Assembly (NCBI RefSeq): GCF_037176765.1
Contig: NC_090023.1
Coordinates: forward strand, 213,154,506-213,218,505
Direction: 5' to 3'
Source: Anolis sagrei
Taxonomy: Eukaryota > Chordata > Lepidosauria > Squamata > Anolidae
Length of the DNA: 64,000 bases
In this document: positions 63,001-64,000 of the stretch, in pieces
Position numbering within the stretch: position 1 is the stretch's first letter
Layout: each line of letters begins with the position of its first letter
Notes under the pieces: generated by a model
Databases searched by the model: none
Told to the model about the DNA's origin: nothing
What the model saw: the letters and a program-made list of their open reading frames with translations, nothing else
Position numbers and translations under genes: made by a program

Positions 63001-63677
63001 GGGAAGGGCGTTCCAGAGCCGAGGGGCCACCACAGAAAAGGCCCTGTCTCTCGTCCCCGCCAGCCGCACCTGTGAAGCAGGCGGGATAGAGAGCAAGGCC
63101 TCCCCAGAAGATCTGAAAGTTGACCAAAGAGGAAACCATTGTTTCTCTGTGTAAAAATGTGCTCCAGCAATTTCACTTTCATTTTTCATTTGTGAAGATG
63201 TGAAAAATCCACATTTGATTTTAAGCCATCTACAGTTTCTTATGTATTAAAGTTTGAGTGTGGTTCGCTTAAACTACAATTTACTAGACAAAGAATCAAA
63301 CCAAGGTTATTTATTTTCAAACCCTAATTGAGCCAAACAATTGTTACCTAGTTTAGATGCTAGGTACTTTAAATGGATACTTTAAAATGGAAAAAGGCAG
63401 TTTTCAATCACCTCCATGTTTGAAAGAGGAAATTGCAAAACTCATGGATACTTCTGGTAATACCACGGAATGGCACCAGAAAAGTTAAAATCCGTAAAGT
63501 ATTCTAGTGCTAATAAACATATTGTGGTACTTTTAACTCTGATATATTCAGGAAATTCCAGCACCTGCCTTTATATCTAAAGACGAAGCACTCTGGAATG
63601 AAGATGAGAAAAAAATATATAAAGAATATGAGAAGAAAGTTAAGGAATTAAATGAGGAAAGAGAGAAACATCGAAAG
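20317..63677 (+). CDS. CFAP43: Cilia and flagella associated protein 43, 28 exons, continues beyond window
   Basis: Twenty-eight exons with GT/AG borders and continuous phase give 3,615 nt, or 1,205 codons, with no in-frame stop. The N-terminal half (about residues 1-700) is a WD-repeat region, with [22 protein letters not shown] and GTLVCLKWK as typical blade ends. From about residue 790 the protein becomes charged and helical ([33 protein letters not shown]), a coiled-coil domain. Family members are about 1,660 residues, so roughly ten 3' exons should lie past 64,000. CFAP43 works in motile cilia and sperm flagella, where it is linked to the tether/tether-head complex of inner dynein arm f, and its loss causes sperm-flagellum defects in mammals. 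The upstream region has X-box motifs, as expected for a ciliary gene. Adjacency to GSTO is conserved in vertebrates. Confidence 0.96.
20535..20640 (+). mobile_element. hAT-like MITE fragment
   Basis: AGCGGCTGAGGGGGAAAAGG, CCTGAGGCTGTTAGGAAT, GAAGTCCAAAACACCTGGAG and GGCCCAAGTTTGC match the right arm of 5561-5742. It begins about 150 bp after CFAP43 exon 1. Confidence 0.7.
20643..20676 (+). repeat. 5S-rRNA-derived SINE scrap
   Basis: CTGATCATGGAAGCTAAGCA matches the internal part of 5S rRNA (CTGATCTCGGAAGCTAAGCA). It is too short to be a gene and abuts the PLE fragment; likely a piece of a 5S-type SINE. Confidence 0.5.
20680..21240. mobile_element. Penelope-like element with GIY-YIG endonuclease remnant, 5' part inverted
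   Basis: The minus strand (20850 to 20680) encodes [40 protein letters not shown] and [10 protein letters not shown], the conserved C-terminal region of the PLE GIY-YIG endonuclease. The direct continuation ([20 protein letters not shown]) is on the plus strand from about 20847. The 5' portion is therefore inverted relative to the 3' portion. The plus part ends with the PLE terminal unit at 21136-21235, including a hammerhead-like core at 21147-21181. CFAP43 intron 1. Confidence 0.8.
21147..21181 (+). ncRNA. Hammerhead-ribozyme-like core in PLE
   Basis: CTGAGGA, one extra T, stem II GCTTG/CAGGC (with a G-U pair), GAAA, then CGTC. After the GTC, AGG can pair with CCT just before CTGAGGA to form part of stem I. 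Stem III would be only the palindrome ACGT, as in dimeric hammerheads. Related cores: 21852-21886 (+), 16072-16106 (+), 6698-6732 (+), 8689-8723, 15773-15807, 44088-44122 and about 6658-6692 (all -). Activity is not demonstrated. Confidence 0.5.
21310..21600 (-). mobile_element. Possible L1-type LINE 3' UTR
   Basis: A T/A-rich segment starting with TTTTTAAAAAAATGTATTTA and resembling the T-first segments at 32576 and 37155 (reverse of an A-tailed LINE). No coding part is recognised. Confidence 0.25.
21843..21985 (+). mobile_element. Penelope-like element terminal fragment
   Basis: CTACCTCTGAGGATGCTTGC, GGCAAAACGTCAGGAGAG, CAACCCAGTGATTCTGGCCA and CCTTCGACAATACAC: a complete PLE 3' terminal unit with core at 21852-21886. 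Confidence 0.75.
22297..22500. mobile_element. Palindromic MITE (CATCTACACTGTAGAAT family)
   Basis: Ends TTCATCTACACTGTAGAATG and (reverse complement) ATCATCTATACTGAAACATT. The inner inverted parts are GAATTGTAGTTTGGTAAGGC and AAACTACAACTCCCAGCATT. It is a non-autonomous DNA transposon. It ends about 130 bp before CFAP43 exon 2. Confidence 0.7.
22632..22885 (+). CDS. CFAP43: CFAP43 exon 2
   Basis: It encodes [30 protein letters not shown] and the first WD blade, ending [12 protein letters not shown]. This segment is strongly conserved in the family. Confidence 0.97.
23514..23610 (+). CDS. CFAP43: CFAP43 exon 3
   Basis: It encodes [20 protein letters not shown] and [11 protein letters not shown], ending with a split Trp codon at gtaagt. 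It matches the family's LDYTLLSFS...[11 protein letters not shown]. Confidence 0.96.
24585..24690. mobile_element. L2-type LINE 3' end
   Basis: ATAATTATTATTATACT, TACTTTATTTATATTCCTCT and CCGAGGGGACTCGGAGCG are the reverse of the CTGAGTCCCC tail. It lies just before CFAP43 exon 4. Confidence 0.45.
24778..24945 (+). CDS. CFAP43: CFAP43 exon 4
   Basis: It encodes [20 protein letters not shown] then [16 protein letters not shown] and [13 protein letters not shown], a WD blade. The donor is gtaagc. Confidence 0.96.
25085..25235 (+). CDS. CFAP43: CFAP43 exon 5
   Basis: It encodes [19 protein letters not shown], then [20 protein letters not shown] and FR at a gtgagc donor, phase 0. Confidence 0.96.
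25259..25671 (+). mobile_element. Tigger-like Tc1/mariner MITE, uninterrupted
   Basis: Ends TACAGGCAGTCCCCGGGTTA and (reverse complement) TACAGGCAGTCCCTGAGTTA with TA flanks. The internal blocks match 8060-8440 in reverse orientation. About 410 bp, no transposase. It starts 24 bp after the end of CFAP43 exon 5. Confidence 0.75.
26150..26282 (+). mobile_element. L2-type LINE 3' end with (TTA)n
   Basis: GTTGCTTGGAAACCACCCTG, AGTCTCCCCTGTATATAAAT, AAAGTTGTTATTATTATT. The same tail type as 400-660. Confidence 0.6.
26603..26762 (+). CDS. CFAP43: CFAP43 exon 6
   Basis: It encodes [20 protein letters not shown], then [20 protein letters not shown] and PKPSTDDK. The motif HCWTP...LY.GCEEG is diagnostic of the family. 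It ends in phase 1. Confidence 0.96.
27030..27110 (+). repeat. Tandem duplication of about 37 bp
   Basis: GTTTTCCACCAAACCAGAGA, TCAGCTCATT and GTTTTCCACCAAGCCAGAGA, TCAGCCCATT are adjacent copies about 60 bp apart in CFAP43 intron 6. Confidence 0.6.
28160..28240. mobile_element. MER2/Tigger-like fragment
   Basis: TGAGATTTGGTTCCAGGACC and ACCCATGGATATCAAAACCT resemble the GATTGGTTCCAGGACCCCC..GGATACCAAA block of MER2-type Tigger elements. It is short and diverged. Confidence 0.4.
28345..28410 (-). mobile_element. L2-type LINE 3' tail
   Basis: (TTTA)n then GATGCTGCCCTTCTCACCCT, the reverse of the AGGGTGAGAAGGGC tail. Confidence 0.45.
28777..28830 (+). CDS. CFAP43: CFAP43 exon 7, short in-frame exon
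   Basis: This 54-nt phase 1-1 exon encodes [17 protein letters not shown] between an acceptor tttacag and donor gtattt. It corresponds to a poorly conserved linker. Skipping it would keep the reading frame from exon 6 to exon 8, so it may be a cassette exon. Support comes from splice sites and an open frame only. Confidence 0.65.
29535..29872. mobile_element. Palindromic AT-rich MITEs (TATAATCCAG/GGCCC family)
   Basis: GGCACCTTCTGCACTGCCCT, CCCAGTTCAAAGCAGATAAT, GAACCCTTCCACAGAGCCCT and GTGTGGAAGGGCCCTGAG. At least two adjacent related elements. CFAP43 intron 7. Confidence 0.6.
30443..30522 (+). CDS. CFAP43: CFAP43 exon 8
   Basis: It encodes [20 protein letters not shown] and LYAAGH, matching the family segment that ends GVLASG.DGFV across the next junction. 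Confidence 0.92.
31564..31695 (+). CDS. CFAP43: CFAP43 exon 9
   Basis: It encodes [18 protein letters not shown] and [20 protein letters not shown], ending in Lys at gtaagt. It matches the family's DGFVYS...MTFSPNYTVLLIQT. Confidence 0.96.
31911..32238 (+). mobile_element. Sauria-type SINE
   Basis: GGAGCCCCCAGTGCACAGCG head, GGTTCGAATCCAGG B box, CAAAAACATGCAAAATGTGA body, CAGAGTCAGACACAACTAGA tail. CFAP43 intron 9. Confidence 0.92.
32339..32512. mobile_element. Palindromic AT-rich MITE
   Basis: GGCTCCATCTACATTGCTAG and (reverse complement of its end) CAGGCTGGATCTACGCTGCC; internal CCAGTTCAAAGCAGATAATC. It is of the TATAATCCAG family. Confidence 0.6.
32576..33010 (-). mobile_element. Possible L1-type LINE 3' UTR
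   Basis: It begins with a T-rich block TTTTTTTAATACAATTTTTATTGATC on + (first 20: TTTTTTTAATACAATTTTTA), the reverse of an A-tailed LINE end. It continues after the hAT insertion to about 33600. No coding motif was recognised. Confidence 0.3.
33011..33307 (+). mobile_element. Non-autonomous hAT element with 8-bp TSD
   Basis: GTAGTAGT is duplicated at 33011-33018 and 33300-33307. The element 33019-33299 runs CAGGCATGTAGCTGGGG ... AATCCTGGCTATGGGCCTG. It is the inverted counterpart of 6134-6405, sharing TTATTTAAACTGTTATGTTA and CATATGCATGGGGGTATTGG. Confidence 0.88.
33647..33763 (+). CDS. CFAP43: CFAP43 exon 10
   Basis: It encodes [20 protein letters not shown], then [15 protein letters not shown]. 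It is a phase 0-0 exon with acceptor taacag and donor gtaagg. Confidence 0.95.
33918..34270. mobile_element. MITE arm followed by hAT-type element
   Basis: 33921-33990 is one arm of the CATCTACACTGTAGAAT palindromic family. From about 33988, GAGTGGTTCCAAACCTTCTT, CCAGGAACCACTTGACCAGG and CCATCTAGTAGTCGCTATCT are a hAT-type element with the GTGGTTCCCAACC terminus. Confidence 0.5.
34615..34695 (+). CDS. CFAP43: CFAP43 exon 11
   Basis: It encodes [20 protein letters not shown] and KLCLHAL, a classical WD blade end. The acceptor is ttgtag and the donor gtatgc. Confidence 0.95.
34968..35116 (+). CDS. CFAP43: CFAP43 exon 12
   Basis: It encodes [20 protein letters not shown] and [19 protein letters not shown], ending PVQFLH with a split His codon at gtaagt. 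Confidence 0.96.
35297..35818. mobile_element. hAT-type element with inverted ends
   Basis: The left end CACACATGTCAAACTCAAGG and the right end (reverse complement) CAGCAGAGATGTCAAACTCA form an inverted terminal repeat of the ATGTCAAACTCAAGGCCC type. A second hAT-like piece (GGCCCTCCAGATGCTGAACT, ACAACTCCCATACTCC) lies near its left side. CFAP43 intron 12. Confidence 0.5.
36510..36613 (+). CDS. CFAP43: CFAP43 exon 13
   Basis: It encodes [20 protein letters not shown] then [14 protein letters not shown]. It matches the family's YDQQGIFLLVGTAEGNIFVL...SKSF. Confidence 0.96.
37012..37128 (-). mobile_element. Second Penelope-like family, terminal fragment with hammerhead-like core
   Basis: On the minus strand it reads TTGAGGAAGTAGAGTTCATC, TACAAAAGCTTATGTTGCCA and CAGTCTCTAAGGTGCTACAA. 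The layout (C/T)TGAGGA, one extra A, stem GTAGA/TCTAC, (G/A)AAA matches the hammerhead core and the PLE family with AAGCTTATG...TCTAAGGTGC(T/C)ACAAG found widely in reptiles. Confidence 0.5.
37250..37578 (+). mobile_element. Sauria-type SINE
   Basis: GCTTCCAGTGGTGCAGCAGG head, GGTCGGGGGTTCAAATCCAG B box, then the usual body and CAGAGTTGGATACAACTAGA tail. CFAP43 intron 13. Confidence 0.92.
37600..38070 (-). mobile_element. Unclassified AT-rich interspersed sequence, possible LINE 3' UTR
   Basis: Pyrimidine-rich then CATCCCCAGGCCGCTACTGC, TTTCCTTGCTAAGATCATTG, ATTGTAATTAACATGAACTC. It resembles neighbouring T-first repeats but no family is certain. Confidence 0.25.
38104..38190 (+). repeat. 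5S-rRNA-derived SINE scrap
   Basis: GACTAGTACCTGAGTGAGAG and ACTGCTTGGGAAT match the 3' half of 5S rRNA (TTAGTACTTGGATGGGAGACCGCCTGGGAAT). It is diverged and lacks the 5' half, so it is a retroposon remnant and not a 5S gene. Confidence 0.55.
38336..38473 (+). CDS. CFAP43: CFAP43 exon 14
   Basis: It encodes [20 protein letters not shown] then [20 protein letters not shown]. The acceptor is attatag and the donor gtaaca, phase 1. Confidence 0.93.
38850..39990 (+). mobile_element. Old RTE-type LINE remnant
   Basis: Interrupted plus-strand frames encode TDDIILL (the RT box), [31 protein letters not shown] and a C-terminal region followed by AAGTCAAGGGTGACTTGACTG, in the order found in BovB/RTE ORFs. 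It has many stops, so it is much older than the BovB at 4058. CFAP43 intron 14. Confidence 0.6.
40611..40780 (+). CDS. CFAP43: CFAP43 exon 15
   Basis: It encodes [20 protein letters not shown], then [20 protein letters not shown] and [12 protein letters not shown]. It aligns with the family's DERGRLKDDLVHKYLYE...CSQVPYI. Confidence 0.95.
40843..40925 (-). mobile_element. CR1 LINE 3' fragment
   Basis: AGACCTCATGGGCCATCCAG and TCCAACTCCCTGCCAAGAAG are the CR1 3' UTR in reverse. Confidence 0.65.
40930..41990. other. CFAP43 intron 15, mostly unassigned
   Basis: No repeat family was recognised apart from a C-rich run (CCCCACCCC)n at about 41568-41595. The open frame near 41190 is judged non-coding. 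Confidence 0.4.
42014..42166 (+). CDS. CFAP43: CFAP43 exon 16
   Basis: It encodes [20 protein letters not shown], then [20 protein letters not shown] and FIHDASSL, another WD blade. It is phase 0-0. Confidence 0.95.
42890..43075 (+). mobile_element. L2-type LINE 3' end with (TTA)n
   Basis: GGAAGCTGCCCTGAATCCTC, TGGGGAGAGAGGGCAGATTA, then (ATT)n at 43046-43077. CFAP43 intron 16. Confidence 0.55.
43080..43330 (+). mobile_element. Possible non-LTR ORF scrap flanked by (TTA)n
   Basis: CAAATCTATACTGGCTCAGT, CAAGATAAAAAGGCCCACGG and GACATCCATCAACAAGTGGG look like a diverged LINE coding scrap between two (ATT)n runs. The clade is not determined. Confidence 0.25.
43346..43376. repeat. (ATT)n microsatellite
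   Basis: ATTATTATT run, one of many (TTA)n tracts derived from LINE tails in this window. Confidence 0.9.
43877..44007 (+). CDS. CFAP43: CFAP43 exon 17
   Basis: It encodes [20 protein letters not shown], then [20 protein letters not shown] and LKWK. It matches the family's RCRSHSHQGQGI...LVCLKWK. Confidence 0.95.
44012..44400 (-). mobile_element. Penelope-like fragment split by a BovB 3' end
   Basis: 44012-44163 is a PLE terminal unit in minus sense (hammerhead-like core 44088-44122, CAGAGGTTGTGAGGTCTGTT, CTAGGCAAGTGAGATTTAT). 44164-44361 is BovB 3' sequence, minus strand (GGTGACGGTTGACAGGGAG...). The PLE resumes at TTTATATATCTGT (44368). It starts 5 bp after CFAP43 exon 17. Confidence 0.7.
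44164..44361 (-). mobile_element. BovB (RTE) LINE 3' fragment
   Basis: On the minus strand it encodes [40 protein letters not shown] and [12 protein letters not shown], the C-terminus of BovB RT. Severely 5'-truncated. Confidence 0.9.
44840..45221 (-). mobile_element. Helitron-like non-autonomous element
   Basis: In minus sense it starts TCTATATAAATAAAAATGTT and ends with the hairpin GGCCACAGCAACGCGTGGCA, then GTTAG. These are the same termini as the element at 2235-3885. Internal blocks (GTGCCAAGTTTGGTTGAATT, AATGCTCTTTGATTGTAGGT, GTGTCCAAATTTGGTGTCAA) are shared with 47625-48290. Confidence 0.65.
45373..45532 (+). CDS. CFAP43: CFAP43 exon 18
   Basis: It encodes [20 protein letters not shown] and [20 protein letters not shown], ending ESSSSQ. 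The frame requires the donor at 45533, which reads gtccta and is weak beyond the GT. The serine-rich tail is poorly conserved, so the exact 3' edge is less certain than the rest. Confidence 0.82.
45998..46108 (+). CDS. CFAP43: CFAP43 exon 19
   Basis: It encodes [20 protein letters not shown] and [17 protein letters not shown], 37 codons in phase 0-0. DEYYLL...WIDEK aligns with the family's EEEYVIDHKMIPWIQQK. Confidence 0.92.
46340..46420 (+). mobile_element. L2-like 3' end with (TTA)n
   Basis: TAGCTACTTTGAGTATTCTT, GGAAGAGAAAAATCAGGATA, (TTA)n at about 46376-46418. Diverged. Confidence 0.35.
46425..46850 (-). mobile_element. Non-LTR retrotransposon coding scrap, then triplet repeats
   Basis: Minus-strand blocks [17 protein letters not shown]-like and [10 protein letters not shown]-like residues follow from CCAAGGTATTTAGGCTCTGC, CCCAGTGTGCCAATCAGTAC and GAGTAGGGTAGCCTTTTGCA, a C-terminal segment shared by several vertebrate non-LTR ORFs. 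46735-46845 is a (CTG/CTC/CTT)n triplet tract. Confidence 0.4.
47222..47299 (+). CDS. CFAP43: CFAP43 exon 20
   Basis: It encodes [20 protein letters not shown] and KGLRKK, the start of the charged helical half. The acceptor is ctgcag and the donor gtgtgt. Confidence 0.95.
47625..48290 (-). mobile_element. Helitron-like internal fragment, split by SINE
   Basis: AATGCTCTTTGATTGTAGGT, ACAACTCCCAAGTGTCAAAG, ACAGTGCTCGCCTGATGTAG and CCAAACCCTTCCAATATTTT are the internal blocks of the element at 44840-45221. The Sauria SINE at 47948-48238 interrupts it. Confidence 0.55.
47948..48238 (+). mobile_element. Sauria-type SINE, 5'-truncated
   Basis: It starts within the tRNA head at GAGCTTGTTGACCGAAAGGG and continues with CAAAAACATGCAAATGTGAG to CAGACATGACTGGACATAAT and AACCTTTACC. 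CFAP43 intron 20. Confidence 0.88.
48320..48402 (+). mobile_element. hAT (Charlie-like) terminal fragment
   Basis: GGGGTCACCACAACATGAGG, AACTGCATTAAGGGGTCATG and AGGTTGAGAACCACTGG form the widespread hAT end (...GGTTGAGAACCACTG). Confidence 0.6.
48828..49264. mobile_element. Palindromic MITE split by LINE fragment
   Basis: The arms 48828-48905 (GACTGGATCTACACTTCTGT, GATTAACTGCATTGAACTGG) and 49203-49264 (inverted) enclose a minus-strand LINE piece at 48908-49195. A second small arm pair of the same kind is at 48660-48740. Confidence 0.6.
48908..49195 (-). mobile_element. LINE 3' fragment (Vingi-like C-terminus)
   Basis: On the minus strand it encodes [20 protein letters not shown] and LHMYF, the CDCG...H finger-like C-terminus. 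It ends TTTGACATGAAATAATAATA, the same TGACA(C/T)GA(T/A)AA tail as the LINE at 61276 and 51735-53050. Confidence 0.6.
49865..49990 (+). CDS. CFAP43: CFAP43 exon 21
   Basis: It encodes [20 protein letters not shown] and [20 protein letters not shown], ending TR. It matches the family's MMMEEN...KLDEQEFCLD. Confidence 0.95.
50316..50420 (+). CDS. CFAP43: CFAP43 exon 22
   Basis: It encodes [20 protein letters not shown] and [15 protein letters not shown]. It is one of the best-conserved coiled-coil segments (KEECWNSM.VKGR). Confidence 0.97.
50608..50815 (+). mobile_element. CR1 LINE 3' end
   Basis: AAGAAGAACTTCCTAACTGG, CAGTGGAACTCTCTGCCCCA, GGGGTTGGACTGGATGGCCC and the octamer tail TATGATTCTATGATTCTA are the CR1 C-terminus and 3' UTR. 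CFAP43 intron 22. Confidence 0.92.
50895..50960 (-). mobile_element. L2-type LINE 3' end
   Basis: GCTTTATTTATAACCTGCCT and TTCTCCTTGTGGGGACTCAA, reverse of the L2-type tail. Confidence 0.4.
51167..51283 (+). CDS. CFAP43: CFAP43 exon 23
   Basis: It encodes [20 protein letters not shown] and [19 protein letters not shown]. It is phase 0-0 with donor gtagaa. Confidence 0.95.
51640..51720 (+). mobile_element. L2-type LINE 3' end
   Basis: AAGTCATCTTGAGCCCTCAT, GGGGAGAAAGGTAGAGTCGA, then a (GATGAT)n-like tail. Diverged. Confidence 0.4.
51721..53250 (+). mobile_element. tRNA SINE (second family) split by LINE insertion
   Basis: The SINE head AAGAGCCCCCAGTG occurs at 51721-51734 and again at 53051-53064, where it continues GCACAATGGGTTAAATGC, GCAGGACTGCTGAG, then (after an internal deletion removing the B-box part) GGACATGAGAGAAGCCTCCC and AGTTTCTCAAGTCACACCTG, ACACAAAAAAAC. 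The LINE 51735-53050 sits between the two head copies. Confidence 0.85.
51735..53050 (+). mobile_element. Jockey/I-group (Vingi-like) LINE, 5'-truncated, 347-codon open RT frame
   Basis: A 14-bp target duplication (AAGAGCCCCCAGTG) flanks it. The open frame to 52775 encodes [40 protein letters not shown] (the YADD catalytic box), [40 protein letters not shown] and [21 protein letters not shown] shifted frame after it encodes a WHHEMLS..., [20 protein letters not shown]-like end, so the C-terminal CDCG part is damaged. The 3' end reads CTGGCTGCCCTGACACGAGA, AATAAATA. CFAP43 intron 23. Confidence 0.88.
53480..53870 (+). mobile_element. L1 LINE ORF2 C-terminal fragment
   Basis: [27 protein letters not shown], then [37 protein letters not shown]. 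This is the L1 C-terminal order (LP(R/K)I...F.W.GKKPRI......GG...P.LK.Y). It carries stops and is diverged. Confidence 0.75.
53870..54525. mobile_element. DNA transposon with TATATACTC(A/G)AGTA terminal repeats
   Basis: The left end CCTGTATATACTCAAGTATA and the right end (reverse complement) ACCATATATACTCAAGTAAA are inverted. Inner parts are AAGCCCCCCTTGGCTTATAC and CCCTCGGCTTATATTCAAGT. It is the common amniote 'ACTCGAGTATAAGCC' repeat, non-autonomous. Confidence 0.65.
55630..55830 (+). CDS. CFAP43: CFAP43 exon 24
   Basis: It encodes [20 protein letters not shown], an acidic EEEE stretch, and [20 protein letters not shown], ending [11 protein letters not shown]. The GSLS..GGDTS..LH.REEKI.QIILL pattern is diagnostic. 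Confidence 0.97.
55940..55962. repeat. Poly-T/poly-G run
   Basis: TTTTTTTTGG then a run of about 17 G. A G-tract just after CFAP43 exon 24. Confidence 0.8.
56270..57010 (-). mobile_element. L2 LINE 3' fragment
   Basis: On the minus strand it encodes [65 protein letters not shown] and [19 protein letters not shown], the typical L2/CR1-group C-terminus. The 3' tail is (AAAT)n at 56272-56295 with CTGAGTCCC. CFAP43 intron 24. Confidence 0.85.
57355..57480. mobile_element. Two L2-type LINE 3' tails, opposed
   Basis: AGCCACTCTGAGTCCCTTGG on + is followed by (TTTA)n and GCCGCCTTTCTCACCCCGTA, GGGGGACTCAGAGCGGC, the reverse tail of a second copy. Confidence 0.5.
57480..57690. repeat. AT-rich low-complexity tract
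   Basis: About 210 bp of TATTATATTA-type sequence. Confidence 0.85.
57700..57940 (+). repeat. 53-bp tandem duplication, then L2-like tail with (ATT/ATC)n
   Basis: GATGGCAGTGTCTTCTGCTC and CTCTGGCCAGAGCAG occur twice (about 57710-57755 and 57814-57861). They are followed by GGTGGGGTATAAATAGAG and (TTA)n(TCA)n. Confidence 0.6.
58703..58909 (+). CDS. CFAP43: CFAP43 exon 25
   Basis: It encodes [20 protein letters not shown], then [20 protein letters not shown] and [20 protein letters not shown]. The frame to the next exon requires the gtttgg donor at 58910. Confidence 0.95.
58990..60500. other. CFAP43 intron 25, mostly unassigned
   Basis: It includes an L2-like tail at about 59265-59330 (GTTGCCTTAGTTCCCATGTT, (AATAA)n) and an AAATGGTGCCGAGAGCAGAC segment at 59400 that may be a retroelement 5' end. 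A (TA)n(CA)n microsatellite lies at 60002-60063. Confidence 0.4.
60002..60063. repeat. (TA)n(CA)n microsatellite
   Basis: About 20 TA units followed by about 10 CA units. Confidence 0.95.
60514..60603 (+). CDS. CFAP43: CFAP43 exon 26
   Basis: It encodes [20 protein letters not shown] and [10 protein letters not shown], 30 codons in phase 0-0. The acceptor is cttcacag and the donor gttact. Confidence 0.9.
60692..60772 (+). CDS. CFAP43: CFAP43 exon 27
   Basis: It encodes [20 protein letters not shown] and [25 protein letters not shown] is nearly invariant in the family. Confidence 0.97.
61276..62572 (-). mobile_element. Jockey/I-group (Vingi-like) LINE, split by BovB
   Basis: The 3' tail (TTTA)n CATGTCAG lies at 61276-61308. 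The minus-strand blocks match 51735-53050 in reverse: GCTGGCCACTTGGAGTGCCT, GGTGTTGCTGCAAGAAGGTC, TGTGCATGTGGCAGGGCTCA, then after the BovB, CATGTCTCATTAAGAGCCAC and ATCCACTGTTTTAGCATGG. It is more diverged than 51735 and has several frame breaks. Confidence 0.8.
61868..62344 (-). mobile_element. BovB (RTE) LINE, 5'-truncated, inside another LINE
   Basis: On the minus strand it encodes [60 protein letters not shown] and [12 protein letters not shown] with an open frame (143 codons). It is nearly identical to the matching part of 4058-4963. It is inserted with a short duplication (TGGCT). Confidence 0.93.
62670..63190 (-). mobile_element. L2 LINE 3' fragment
   Basis: The (TTTA)n tail is at 62678-62708. 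The minus-strand frame gives [40 protein letters not shown] and [16 protein letters not shown], the L2 C-terminal motif (DRAFSV.APRLWN.LP...R.......F...LKT.LF..AF). CFAP43 intron 27. Confidence 0.88.
63195..63550. other. CFAP43 intron 27, 3' part, nothing recognised
   Basis: AT-rich unique-looking sequence up to the exon 28 acceptor; no repeat family recognised. Confidence 0.4.
63552..63677 (+). CDS. CFAP43: CFAP43 exon 28 (last in window)
   Basis: It encodes [20 protein letters not shown] then [20 protein letters not shown], ending RK at gtaaat. The [12 protein letters not shown] motif is conserved. The remaining coiled-coil exons lie beyond the right edge. Confidence 0.96.
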
Positions 63678-64000
63678 GTAAATTGAAATTAAGAGAGGAC
63701 GAAAGATTACCAGGATTTTGGTCCTCTGAAGCTTGGTACATTTTTAAAGAAATACGTTTTATATATGTTTAATAAATATAAACAATAAGGCTTATAGGGT
63801 TTTTTTAGGTTTTCAAAGTATTTGCCTATCATTTTTTGCACTAAACCCATCCATAAGATGAACTTGCAGGGATGTTGATATGCTTCCTCAGCTGGTTGGA
63901 GATGTAATCTATTGTCTAGCTGTCTTTCTCTAACAGTATCTTTTTTCTTTTCCATCTTTGTGCTTTACATCACTTTATTGCCTAATTTTTCAATTCCATG

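Overview
The window is nuclear DNA of a squamate reptile, probably an iguanian-type lizard. I infer this from two spliced vertebrate genes embedded in lepidosaur-type repeats: Sauria-type tRNA SINEs, BovB/RTE, L2, CR1 and a jockey/I-group (Vingi-like) LINE, Penelope-like elements (PLEs), Helitrons and many palindromic hAT-like MITEs. Both host genes lie on the + strand.

Layout. 1-5,000: repeat-dominated flank. A palindromic MITE is split by a LINE fragment and by a 1.65-kb Helitron-like element. The Helitron-like element carries a CpG-rich promoter/first-exon-like segment and a long purine (GGAA)n tract. A young BovB copy with a 7-bp target duplication ends about 157 bp upstream of the first gene's ATG. 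5,121-16,615: a complete six-exon omega-class glutathione transferase gene (GSTO1-like, 245 codons, catalytic Cys32 in a CPF motif), with an AATAAA near 16,905. 16,917-20,060: an intergenic stretch that is mostly SINE, LINE and PLE sequence. 20,060-20,316: a compact promoter with two tandem CCAAT + RFX X-box modules and a forkhead-like site, just before the ATG of CFAP43. 20,317 to beyond the right edge: 28 exons of CFAP43 (WDR96), 1,205 codons with unbroken phase. These cover the N-terminal WD-repeat half and the start of the C-terminal coiled-coil half; by comparison with the roughly 1,660-residue family length, about a quarter of the protein lies past the window.

The two genes are functionally unrelated: GSTO is a cytosolic thioltransferase/dehydroascorbate reductase-type enzyme, and CFAP43 is a cilium/flagellum axoneme protein. 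They are, however, neighbours in other vertebrates (GSTO1/GSTO2 next to CFAP43), which supports both calls. Here they are head-to-tail, whereas as I recall them in human they are head-to-head.

The most noteworthy observations are: (1) the Helitron carrying a captured CpG-rich promoter/exon; (2) hammerhead-ribozyme-like cores in the PLE copies, many arranged as inverted pairs, with a second PLE-like family sharing the same unusual extra core nucleotide; (3) the duplicated CCAAT/X-box module of CFAP43; (4) a SINE insertion whose 13-bp target duplications enclose about 113 bp of extra 3' sequence; (5) a roughly 45-bp-arm hairpin with a (GGGGC)n loop inside a GSTO intron. I saw no tRNA or rRNA genes, CRISPR arrays or intact virus-like elements. 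Exon borders come from reading-frame continuity, GT/AG sites and remembered family sequences; no alignment was run.
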